Source: Mugil cephalus
Lineage: Eukaryota > Chordata > Actinopteri > Mugiliformes > Mugilidae
Direction: 5' to 3'
Length of the DNA: 64,000 bases
NCBI RefSeq assembly: GCF_022458985.1
Contig: NC_061786.1
Location: forward strand, 2,403,501 to 2,467,500
The translations under genes and the position numbers were made by a program. Shown one piece after another: positions 1 to 10,000 of the stretch. The notes beneath the pieces are model-generated. The model worked only from the letters and a program-made list of their open reading frames with translations. It was not told the origin of the DNA and did not search any database. How positions within the stretch are numbered: the first letter of the stretch is position 1; each line of letters starts with the position of its first letter.

Positions 1-527
1 TCCATCAGTTCCAGGCTTCTTTTTTTCTCTTTGGATTTTGAGTTGTGCTAGCTCAGTCTGTTTTTCCAAGTGTTCTGCAAATAAAACTCTTATGGTTTGC
101 GAATTCTGTAGAAGAAACGTCAATTAGCAGCAGCATTTGTGCATCATATAGATTTACTTAAGCATATACTCACAATGCTACCAGCCTGCTTCTGAGGATG
201 TGCAGTCTCTGGGTCCTAGAGCACATTTTTATTAGCACCACATCACCAACTTTATAATCATTTTGGACTAAATACGCAGGAGATCTCTACAACACTGACG
301 TGACACCTCAAGCATTCTGGACCACCCCCTGTGCCAGTCCTATGTGCTTTTTTTACTGCTGAAATCATACAGAAATTCATTGTCAGCAGAAAACAAATCT
401 ATCATTTCATTTCATAATTGCTATTTAGACTAGAATAATGCAACTCACCAGACTGCAGAATATTCTTATATTTTGTTTTCACCTGCTGATATTGTGAACA
501 TGCATTTATCCTAACAATCCACACCTG
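1..527. other. Non-coding sequence, no feature recognised
   Basis: I see no coding exon, RNA gene or recognisable repeat here. The sequence is AT-rich and ordinary for a fish intergenic region. Confidence 0.4.
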
Positions 528-891
528 GGGTCCATTGCACAAAAGTAGGATTCAGATATCCGGGATAAGTGAATACGCCTGGGGCTCAACGAATCCAAAA
601 CAAGAGCGCTCAGGCTTATTCGGTTGCACAAACACCAAGCCAGGATGAGCTGACATGGATTCATCAGGCCAGGTGATACTAATCTTGGATCAAAGCGGGC
701 ACACAGCTCCTTAAATAGACCCTACTCAGACCCATCACAGATTCACAGACTCACCATGGCTAAGCGTGCAGCGTACTTCTCCCCGTCAGAGCAAGACATT
801 CTCATGCAAGCCTATGAAGAGGTAAAAGGGCACATTAAAAAGAAGGGAAACACCAACACGGCAATAAAATGCAATAAAATGGCTCTTTGAG
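528..891 (+). mobile_element. Harbinger-like DNA transposon fragment with start of its Myb/SANT-like protein
   Basis: The first half resembles the end of fish PIF/Harbinger elements (a 'ccattgcacaaaagtaggat' type start followed by short palindromic GC-rich motifs). An ATG at 757 opens a 44-residue reading frame beginning MAKRAAYFSPSEQDILMQAY, which matches the N-terminus of the Myb/SANT-like DNA-binding proteins carried by these elements. The frame is cut off at about 889 where a LINE reverse-transcriptase segment begins, so the element is truncated, probably by that insertion. The family assignment is from memory of the protein start, not a search. Confidence 0.55.
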
Positions 892-1172
892 TGTTGAAGG
901 TTGCCGACCTCTGCCAGAGGGCCTGAGGTTGGGCCGTCCAATCTCTGGAGCAGAAGTCGCTGAGGTGATGAAGCAACTACCCGGCGGCGGAGCCCCAGGA
1001 GAGGATGAGATTCGCCCTGGGTATCTCAAGACTCTGGATGTTGAAGGGCTGTCTTGGTTGACACGCCTCTGCAACACTGCATGGACATCGGGGGCAGTGC
1101 CTCTGGAATGGCAGACCGGGGGGGTGGTTCCCATCTTTAAGAAGGGGACTAGAGGGTGTGTTTCAACTATAT
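890..1172 (+). mobile_element. Rex-type non-LTR retrotransposon fragment (reverse transcriptase)
   Basis: An open frame reads through PLPEGLRLGRPISGAEVAEV, then a GEDEIRPGYLKTLD block, then LSWLTRLCNTAW and LEWQTGGVVPIFKKGTRG. This is the N-terminal finger region of reverse transcriptase in common teleost Rex/CR1-like LINEs; the usual family sequence has 'APGVDEIRPE' where this copy has GEDEIRPG. Similarity is lost after about 1165 and no downstream RT motifs (such as the YADD box) follow, so this is a short dead fragment abutting the Harbinger-like piece. Confidence 0.7.
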
Positions 1173-1243
1173 TATTAGTGGCACCAGTTTCTGGTCAAGC
1201 AACTTTCTGGTGGGTTTATCCACAGAGTTTTCCTAGTTAAACC

Positions 1244-1370
1244 TCAACTTCCCACTAGTCTCTCAGAACTGAAGAAGGTACTCAGATGAGTGGGGAAACG
1301 TCTTCAAGAAATTCTACAAGTCCAGTTGCCGATATTCAGCATCTTTTGATTTACCATGACCTGGATCCAT
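1244..1370 (+). repeat. Teleost dispersed repeat (possible Penelope-type end)
   Basis: The segment has the form 'gaactgaagaag ... gatgag ... gaaacgtcttcaag ... tccagttgcc ... gatttaccatgacctgga', which I recall as a very common fish interspersed sequence. The GATGAG...GAAAC spacing is reminiscent of the hammerhead core found in Penelope-like element termini, but the intervening stem II is too short to be convincing. The family name is an inference. Confidence 0.4.
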
Positions 1371-1403
1371 ACAGGAACAAACTGAAAAGAGAAAAATATG
1401 TAC

Positions 1404-1967
1404 CAGTCAGTGCGTTTACATGCACGTGAAAAAAAAAAACGAATTATTGCCTTAATCGGACTATAACAGGAGAACTTAAGTGCATGTCAACACGTTACCC
1501 AGATAGAATTGAATCGGAGTTTTCAATCGGATAATGCGTGTGCGCATGCTCCACGACCGCTGCACTGGCGTGTGACCCCGGAACAAAAACGTCCAAGAAA
1601 GCCGATCGCAGACGAAGACGAGAAACGGAGCCGTCTGAGGGATAACACGGATCTTACCAGCACCAGAGGTAGCGCGAACATTACGTACAAGATTAAAAAA
1701 TGTACTATTATCCGTTTGGTTGTTGTTTGAAATGCCGGTCCGCCGCATGAACGACTCTAGTTTATTATATCGCGTAATAGGTCACCCGAAAATTGGGCCG
1801 TATTAACGTGGTATTAATCCGCTGAAAAGACACGTATCGTCACTTAGTGTGGAAGAAGAGAACAGTTATTCGTTTTTCTTGCACTGCATGTAAACTGGGA
1901 CAAGGACTGTAGTCAAAGTCGAATTTTGAGCATAGCTGTATTAAGCTCTGCATGTAAACACTGACTG
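1404..1967. mobile_element. MITE with ~20-bp terminal inverted repeats
   Basis: The left end reads CAGTCAGTGCGTTTACATGC and the right end, reverse complemented, reads CAGTCAGTGTTTACATGCA, so the ends are inverted repeats that differ by about one indel. The ~560 bp interior has no meaningful coding capacity. It interrupts a host sequence whose uninterrupted relative lies about 1 kb downstream (2956-3010): the left flank ends with acaggaacaaactgaaaaga and the right flank starts with gagttgatgaacagac, and both occur close together in the downstream copy. That supports a true insertion. Confidence 0.7.
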
Positions 1968-2175
1968 AGTTGATGAACAGACCACTTAACCCCAACCCGT
2001 TGTCTGTCTCACTACCCAGCCAGCCTCAAGCAGATGGCCCCCAAATTGAGCTGGGTTCTGCTCAAGGTTTCTTCCCACGAAAAGGAAGTTTTTCCTTGCC
2101 ACCGTCGCCTTAGTGCTTGCTCTGGGGATTTCAGACGCTGGGTTATGTAAAACATCTTGAGACAGATTTGAGACT
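1967..2175 (+). repeat. Right flank of interrupted duplicate plus teleost LINE-tail repeat
   Basis: The first ~70 bases match 2994-3009 and 3113-3155 (shared gagttgatgaacagac and a 'ttaac..caaccYgttgtctgt.tcactacc' block) with about 100 bases missing between them. From about 2029 it becomes the familiar fish repeat 'agctgg.ttctgctcaaggtttcttcc...ggaagtttttccttgccac...ttgctc', ending in 'taaaacatcttgaga', which I recall as a LINE 3' tail common to many teleost loci. Confidence 0.5.
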
Positions 2176-2179
2176 GTTC

Positions 2180-2520
2180 CACCCATTAACCCCCTTCAAC
2201 CCATAAATACCACCTCCATAACCAGACACACACAAATAGATGTGTAATGATGACAATGGAACACTGGAACACTGCGAGGTCAATAATGAACAGCATGGTG
2301 CATCCCATACCACTCCTGTTTATCCTGTCGTTTAACAGTGTTCCAGTGCACTTAAATGTGTAATGATGACGTTGTTGACACGATGGCGAATGAGGAAACA
2401 GAAATGCAGCTCTCACAGCAGGAAGTCTGACCCAGGACTGCTGGCAGTGTGAAAGCGCACCAAAGTCGGGCTGACACAGGATTTTCAGACCCTATTTTCA
2501 ATGTGAAAGCGGCAAAAGAC
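2180..2520. mobile_element. Possible MITE of the 'tttcaca...gtgtgaaag' type
   Basis: This stretch ends with repeated 'gtgtgaaagc' motifs and contains a 'taatgatgacgttgttgacacgatg' type interior resembling the element at 31.7-31.94 kb (which has 'taataatgttgttgtcgacatgaag' and 'gtgatgtgaaagcactg'). I could not define clean ends, so this is a tentative call. Confidence 0.3.
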
Positions 2521-2522
2521 AC

Positions 2523-3170
2523 ATGGACATAGGCACAGCCATTCTTTATTTACAAACAGAAGCAGAGGATTTTAACAAACTGCTCACTCGTGAAAGGGAT
2601 CAGGCAAAACAGGAAGTAAAAGTTCTTTCTGTAGAACTTCAAGAGAAAGAGAATGCATCCAAGTTCTTCCATAAGAATTATTCAACTGGAAACAGACCTT
2701 GTAGTCGAATAGAACAAGATGAAGGAGGCCAAGACTTGTCTGGCACTTCAGACAGACGACAACACGAAAATGAAGGCTGAACTGGTTCAAGTACACACCA
2801 GCAAAGTCATGAAAGACACCCATGGGAAGAAGACAGGTCCCTTCTCCTGACAGAACACTTGGAAGCTACATCCAAGTTGAAGGCCTCCCTAAAGCAGGCC
2901 CAGGAGGAACTGATTCAGGAAAGAGACCATCAATAGACGACTTGGAAGAACTCCCTACAGGAACAAACTGAAAAGAGACAAAGATCTGCTGGTGAGTTGA
3001 TGAACAGACTTCTCAGTTTAGAAGAGCTGGTAGGGGAGAACTGCAGGAAATCAACCCAATCCATCCTCTAGTCAACCAGTTGATTCATCAACCTCTACTC
3101 ATCACATTACCCAGACCCCTTAACGCAACCTGTTGTCTGTATCACTACCTAGCCCCTTAAATAGAGCTTG
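2523..3170 (+). pseudogene. Frameshifted, intronless coiled-coil pseudogene
   Basis: A heptad-rich peptide is readable only by changing frame. It begins near EDFNKLLTRERDQAKQEVKV, continues LQEKENASKFFHKNYST, shifts frame into a KMKEAKTCLALQTDDNTKMK block, then into TEHLEATSKLKASLKQAQEE and finally LQEQTEKRQRSAGELMNRLL and SLEELVGENCRKSTQS. The Glu/Lys/Gln-rich composition and absence of introns suggest a processed or duplicated copy of a coiled-coil gene that has since decayed. I do not recognise the parent. A shorter, MITE-interrupted relative of its 3' part lies at 1371-2035. Confidence 0.45.
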
Positions 3171-4084
3171 GTTCAGACAGACAGACACAGACAAACAGCA
3201 AAACAAATAACAACAACAAAAACAAACAAACAAAAATAATATACTAATATATACTAAAATAATGTTGTTCCCTGTCCTTTATTATGTTTTGACTTTTGTT
3301 GTATTGAATATGGTTGACTCCTCTCTTATCATTTCCTGCATGTTGTTTTCTGACTGACTAATATATTGTCTGTTCATGCCAATTAAACTTTATTTTTTAT
3401 AATTCTATCCTATCACAAGTCGTATCTGTAAGTGGGCCTGTACATGTCAGGTTTTGTGGTGTCATGCCATACACACTCTTTAATATAAACTCTCAATGCT
3501 TTGGTTACTCTCCCAGTTTCCAGTTCACCTCTTAAACTGAGCTGGTGTTAAAAAGAGGGAGTGGCTAAAATGCTGACAACTGGATTGCTACCAGACCTCT
3601 ATCCCTGCTCTATTGCAATTGCAACTGAAGACTGTCAAAAAGGCATGGGTAGATGAGCTTTGCAACATTCAGAAAATAAATCAGAGCCTGCCCTCATCTG
3701 GCTAAATGGTATAATAGCAAATGTGTACAGGTAGGTAAACAATTTATCTTGATGGAATCCTTTATGGTGAAAATGTCTAGTGTTTTATAGTTTAGACTCT
3801 TCGAAGTAGCCGCTATTTTGCCAACTATCTCAGGTGGGATACTGTGGACACCTCCATGTTTCACGGTGAATAGAAACCTGCTGCTCGCCTTTTCTTCATC
3901 TCACAAAGACATGATCTTTGTGAGATGCAGAAAAAAACCTGTGTGAAAGACCTTGGAGCAGCTACATTTCGTTCTTGTCTTAATGTAAATTCCGAGTCTT
4001 AGTCCTGTTGTTTTTATTCTTCCATGTATTTTATTTGTGTTTTGTGAGTTTCTGTCTGTTCTTAACTGTTGCAACTTTCCGAGA

Positions 4085-4172
4085 CTGCTGTCTTGGCCAG
4101 GCTTCCCTTGGAAAAGAGGTCTTTGTATATCAATGGGATAAATATGGTTAAATAAAGGCAAATAAAATAAAC
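4085..4172 (+). repeat. L2-type LINE 3' tail
   Basis: The sequence 'gctgtcttggccaggcttcc.ttggaaaagaggtctt' followed by 'aaataaaggcaaataaaat' is the form of L2-like LINE tails widespread in fish. No upstream reverse-transcriptase coding sequence remains. Confidence 0.5.
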
Positions 4173-4284
4173 TGTACTGTAAAAGTAGCTGCTTCAGAGA
4201 ATTGAAAATAGTAAACACATTCTGGTTTGTCAAACACCTTTAAACTACAAATGAATGAGGCGTGCTTGAACTTTTGACTCGTAC

Positions 4285-4313
4285 TGTATATATATATATA
4301 TAACTCTCTCTCG

Positions 4314-4344
<31 letters not shown>

Positions 4345-4346
4345 CA
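4285..4346. repeat. Compound (TA)n-(CT)n-(TA)n microsatellite
   Basis: An (TA) run, a (CT/CG) run and another (TA) run are joined in about 60 bases. Directly readable. Confidence 0.85.
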
Positions 4347-5226
4347 CATATATATTGAACTCAAAATCTGACTTCAAAATGACACAAATGAAGGAAGGTT
4401 TGAAGTCACAGGCTTTGTATGGCTACTTTTGCCAAGAGATTTTGCTCATTTTGCTTCTCCGTCATGCCTTAGAATGAAAAAACAAAACAAAAAGCAAAAG
4501 GTATAGAAGAAAAATGAGGGGAAAAAATGTCAAAATAATGGAGCGTCCTGGAACTACTTCTATATATGAAATGGGCAATTTTAATTTGAATCTTGTAAGA
4601 GTCTAGGGATGATTGTCTGTTTTCCTTGAATAAAATAGAAAAAGCAAACGTTTTGCAGCCGACTACATCTCCAGGACAGACCCTGCATTCATAAGAGGCA
4701 GAAAACACGGCAGTGACACAAGACTAAAGAAGAAATGTACAGGAATTTGAACAGGAATCGAGCTCTCTGTCAAGTCTGAAATTGTAGTGCATAATTTGTT
4801 AAATTTTTAAGGCCAAATAGGAACCTCAAGCGTAGATCTAAGGCTATTTTAAGACAAAGGTGTGGATTGGGAGACTGAGAGCAGATACGGCCCTTTCATG
4901 GCGATACCTGAGTTAACAGGTCTCTTGAACACAGTCCTGATTCATATCAAACACGTTTTGATATTTTGGGTTATCATTCATTTGGGTCTGTTCCCTGTGA
5001 GGTCACATGGGCTTTCTTGTTCCCTGACCTAGCATGGTCATCTAAGTAGTGAGGTAGTGTGGTGCGTTTTGTCATGTCAAATAATGTAGCATGTGGACAT
5101 TTAAGATTAGAGGGTGAAAATGTGTGTAATACAGCCTGATATGAAAACTCTTGCAGTCTGAGGCCACTTTAAGATATCTACGATAGATGTGTGTGTGTGT
5201 GAAAATTAGAAGTTAAAAGTTAAAAT

Positions 5227-5375
5227 ATGCCACAATGCTCAGCTTGCGGTTGCAGCACAGAATCAAGGAAACACAGGAAACTTCATCATTTCCCCCAGTG
5301 AACAAAAACGGAGAGAGTTATGTGAGCAGAAGGTTAAAAAGAAGAACTGGATGTCAACTAATTTCTAGCTATTAC
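5227..5375 (+). pseudogene. THAP zinc-finger exon relic
   Basis: An ATG at 5227 starts MPQCSACGCSTESRKHRKLH followed by HFPQ and a stop; after a frame change the sequence continues with an N-K-x-G-E-R-V-M-like stretch and KKKNW. The Cys-x2-Cys start, the HxFP motif and the downstream KxNW are the order of landmarks in the N-terminal half of a THAP domain, the DNA-binding module of P-element, Kolobok and ISL2EU-type transposases and host THAP proteins. The premature stop and frameshift show it is dead. Whether it came from a transposon or a host gene is not settled. Confidence 0.5.
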
Positions 5376-6299
5376 GTGTGGTAAATGTCAGTGTCCCTCT
5401 TTGACTTTATTAAGGTTTCATACAGGAAAAATAAAGTCATACCATCATCGCCAAAATGCCCAACACATCTATACAAATGAATTAAGTTTGAAGCTAACCA
5501 AACCTTATGCTAGCTTTATGCTAGCTAGTTATCTAGAGACTAAAGGCTATACAGACCGACGTGTGCATGCAATTAGTGTTATAATGATAATACCAAATAA
5601 CAGTAGGCCCAGTTCAACTTTCACTATTTCTGAGTATTTATAATTAATTATAATTCATTTCAAATTTTTCACGGCGATGGATGAACACAGAGACTGAGGG
5701 GAAGGTAAACACAGCTCTGTGACTGATGAGGCGATTGGGCTGCAAAGCATTTTACAGGTTCAATCGAGATATTTAAAGTAAGTTCAAGCTGGGGTATTTA
5801 ATAACATTTACAGGCCCGTTAAAGGTGAAAATAAGCGATTTATTTCAACATAACATATGCGCCCCACAGGGTTACTCTGAAGAATCTTTCTTGCGATGCA
5901 GCAAACATGGCGCCCATGATTATGAGTTGGCCAGACTCTCAGTAACATACAGCTCTGGTCACAGTAAGCGCTTGTATTATACATTTTTATTAATGTAAGG
6001 CTCTGGTCACAGTTGCAGACCATGGCAACTGCTCCGCAAAGCCATGGACCGTGAGAATTGTAAACATAAATAAATAAATATTTTTTAATCCAACATCACT
6101 TTGTAACTGGTGGAAGTAGAACAGATGGCAATATTAATTAAACTAAAACTGAGTGTGTCTGGAGCGTGGTTATCGATATCGTGGCTCCAGTCTCGGACCG
6201 TAGCCTACTGATCTGAATCAGGCTCCATATTTGCAGATGCCGCTTCCCTTACCCCCGGGAAAATAGCGTCAGTTTGGTCAATGCATGGAAGCGTGGCTC

Positions 6300-6575
6300 G
6301 TTGTTCACATTGACAGTATGTTCATATTAATATGTTCGAACCGCCTCTCTAAGAAGGACGTTTGCAATTGGTTAATATCAACCCAATCAACATTTCTTTC
6401 ATTCGCTTCCTTGGCAACAGCTTCGTACCCGGAAGTGATTGTATTCGCCGCGAAATACCAAGAGCGGTTGAAATGTCCTTCTTTTTATTTTAATGTGTTT
6501 CTTCCAAACTTAGTATGGCCGTTGACCGGAGAACGTGTTTGTTAATGTTTGTGTAATGTCGTACATGTGACTGTA
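6300..6575 (+). promoter_or_regulatory. TEDC1 promoter region with opposed CCAAT boxes
   Basis: Upstream of the TEDC1 start there is an inverted CCAAT (attgg, 6367-6371) and a direct CCAAT (6383-6387) 16 bases apart, no convincing TATA box, and rising CpG content from about 6420 into exon 1. This suits a CpG-rich housekeeping or cell-cycle promoter. Inferred from motifs only. Confidence 0.45.
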
Positions 6576-6991
6576 ATGCAGCGCAGTAAATCATCTGTGA
6601 GCGTGGAAGTGAAGCAGGTGATCGGAGTTCTTCGCAGACTTCTAGCGGCCGCTGGCCTGGACGCTGTGCCCGCACCGGAGACCTTTAGACGGGCAAAATT
6701 TGGTGGTGAACTCGAGGTGGGTCCGTCCTCTGTTACGGGGTAGACGTAACTGCGTAAATGTTTATAAGTTACAAGTTTGGATATATTTTCATTCGTGCTT
6801 ATTGTATTTAGTCCACTACTGTTGATGGTAATATTACACTCATTGCTCTACTACATTTGTTACTTGTTACGCAGTGCATAGTTTACTTACAAAGTATCTG
6901 AATATTCAGAATATAAATATGGTCATCTATAACAAAGAAACACCTAACACAGCTATGTAGATATCTGTACAACTCTGTTTTTACTTTCCTT

Positions 6992-7055
<64 letters not shown>

Positions 7056-10000
7056 AAACAGCATTATAAAATAATAAAATAAATATATATATGTCCATAT
7101 TTATGTAGTGTATCGTCATCTTTCTGTTTGTTCTTTTTCAGGAGGATCAGTTTTGGAAGCTTCTTGCCAACATCCTTCAACTAACTGGCGCTGTTTGCCC
7201 TGAAGCCGACACACAGCTAAGTGGAGGTTGGAGAATTTTGAGAAATTCAAGAAATCTTTCAGCTGTTTGGCATTATAAAGCTCTTGCGCTTCCTTGCCCA
7301 ACTCTTGAATTGTCGAAGGGTTTAAAAAACTTATCAGAATGTGCTCTCTTCGTCCCTGCATCAGAGTGCAGGAAGCTGGTGGCTACAGGCCTGTGGCAGA
7401 CTGGCTACCATGCAGACTGGATGTATGACAGGGAGGGAGGAGAAGGAGACGAGGGAAGCACTTTCTCCAGCAGAGATCTCCTCCTCGCTCTTGGCTGGCT
7501 ACTTGCTGCAGGAACACTGGAGAAACTGTTGACACTGCAAGTACAGCAACTGGACAAAACACTGCTAACATCTATACCTGTAAGCATGACTGATTGACTA
7601 TTAAGAGCATGATGGTAGGGATATTCTTATTCCTTGTATATCAGTAATCTTTCATTTTCAAATGTTAGGTCAACCCGCAGCTTTCTAGTGGGCTCCAGTT
7701 GGACTCGATCTCTCTGAGGAGACTTCAGTGGCTCATTGGGTGTCTGAGACATCACGGACGGACCTTGCTGTCCATGCTACAAGAGCGAACTCGTGTTCTT
7801 CATGCTGTGAGGAAATATTCTCTTTTCTATTTCCACAAGTTGTAATTCTGTAAAAACACAGTTCCAAGTTAAACAAACAAGACGCTTTGGAGCATGCGTG
7901 TTTGAAAGATGATTTCAAAATACATCTCAAATAGACTTATTTTTTGTTGCATGAAATCAGAAAAGTTAGTGTGACATAGAGTATTTCCAGTGATCAAGGT
8001 ATATCAAGTGTATTTTTCAAGGAATGAAACGTAAGACATAATGTCAGTCGCTGTATGTGAATTCAGCATTTCAACATGGCCCCTCCTCTGTGACTGAGGG
8101 AGTGAGAGAGGGCAGTGGGGGTTGAGCGAGCCAGCTGAGTGAATGAAGAAAGGGAGACATAAGCGAGAACAAATCAGGTCTGTGTGAATGCAGCTGCAGG
8201 CGAAGTGCACTCTTCATTTTGTGTCCTGTGGCCTCTCTGCTCTTTCTATGTAGCTCAGCCTTCAGCCAAATAGACACACAGATCTGCAGCTCTTTATACA
8301 TTTGTATAAATTATACACACAGAGCAGAGGAGAGAGATGGAGAAATGTGTGTAACCTTTTGAAAATCTCCTAGTTTGTTATTATTAGAGTATCTATCAGT
8401 CTATGGTGGTCTGTCTATGGTCATGGTGACCTTTGACCTTTGACTAGCAATATAATTTCTGAGACATAGTTTTTACAAGAACAGGATGTACGTACATTGT
8501 CTATCACCAAGACAGACAGAAAGATTTGCAGATTATATCTTTAAAGGAGTGAAAACGAAGCAAATCAATCTATTTATGGAACAAATTGTGACGCCCGGAA
8601 ATCAATGTGTCCCCAGGTTTTTTCTGCCAGCCGCCCCTCTGCTGTTTCTTCATCGTCTGATCAAAACTCTGCAGTGCTAAAAGAGGTAAATGTGTGAATG
8701 AAGAAAAATAGTAATATTACACAGTTTACTGCTGTTTATTGAACTGTTGTCAACCATAAGTGAAAAAGTTTGTCCTCGGTATGATCCCAGGATCTCCCAG
8801 TGTGATTGTTTTTAAAGCTGGAAACACATGTACTTGTGAGAAGTCTTATGGCCTCACACCACCACAAATACTGTATTTAAAGAAAAGTATGTAGTTCTAG
8901 AGATACTTGTATTAAATACAGACGTACTGCTTTTTGAGATCTGATTTTTTTATAGCTCCACAGGCCTCGTTGGCGCAGTAGGCAGCGCGTCAGTCTCATA
9001 ATCTGAAGGTCGTGAGTTCGAGCCTCACACGGGGCAGTTGTTTTAGGTTTTAGGGAGCTGTGGAGTATTGTTAGGCCCCAGGTTCGCCTCTCTCCATGAC
9101 TGTGGTGCAAGCACCCAACCCCCATTTCGCTCCCCAGACATGGCCTGCCAGAGGCTGCAGCCCACCACTCCGCATGTACACACCTCTGTTTGAACAAATG
9201 GATAGGGATGGGTCAAATTCAGAGATATTACAAGTTATTACAAGAGCGTTAGTCAAAACCCAGAAGAAACAACTCCAGATGTCACATGAACTATCTTATT
9301 TAGCTAGCTAACCCTAACTCCAACAGCATTATGTTTAGTATTCATATACATTCATATTGTATTCATATATACCTGAACTGCACAGCCTGCTGCCATTAGT
9401 TGCTCAATCCAATATCTGCGTTATTACAGTAATAAGATGGACTTATTTACTTACTACTAGAATGAATTTAGCTCCGAAAGGCTTTCTTAAATGAAACTTT
9501 AATATTATATTATCAATGCAAGTGTTTCACTTGCAGAAGACTGTCAAATGAATATTTGTTGTTTTTGATTTTGTTCCAGTGAATGTCAAGTTGTTCTCTC
9601 TATAGATGTTCGTATTTTATAGGGTGCTTCTAAATCTACATTTTAAAGTGTACATACACATGTCTATTTGTCACAGGACTGCGCTTGTGTCCAGAAGCTC
9701 TGTGACCTGCTTGAAGTCTATCTGAAGTGGAAACAAGTGGAGACAGTCTTTTGGACCTGGATGGTGCGTTCAGTTCAGCAACACATCAACCTGTTTAATA
9801 ATTCTTAATAATTAGGTGCACATTTGTTGATGTGTGATAGAGTATCTTGCAATAAGCAAATAATTAATTTTTGAAGAGGGAAATATGCAGTTTCACACCA
9901 GAGAGAATTTGTGATTGGACTACAACACTGCTGTAGTTTTGCTCTGACCTAGTTATAATAGTATTACTTCCAACCTACTGATTTTGTTCAGTTCTCTACT

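Larger units (their letters stand above)
3171..5226. other. Intergenic stretch with simple repeats
   Basis: No coding exon could be supported. It holds A-rich and CAA-rich low complexity near 3200-3240, an L2-like tail near 4.1 kb and mixed TA/CT microsatellites near 4.3 kb, listed separately. Confidence 0.4.

Noticed and set aside
6993..7055. Regularly spaced repeats resembling an array (also at 39.9, 41.5 and 52.8 kb).
   Set aside because: They are tetranucleotide microsatellites without spacers, not CRISPR arrays, and the genome is eukaryotic.
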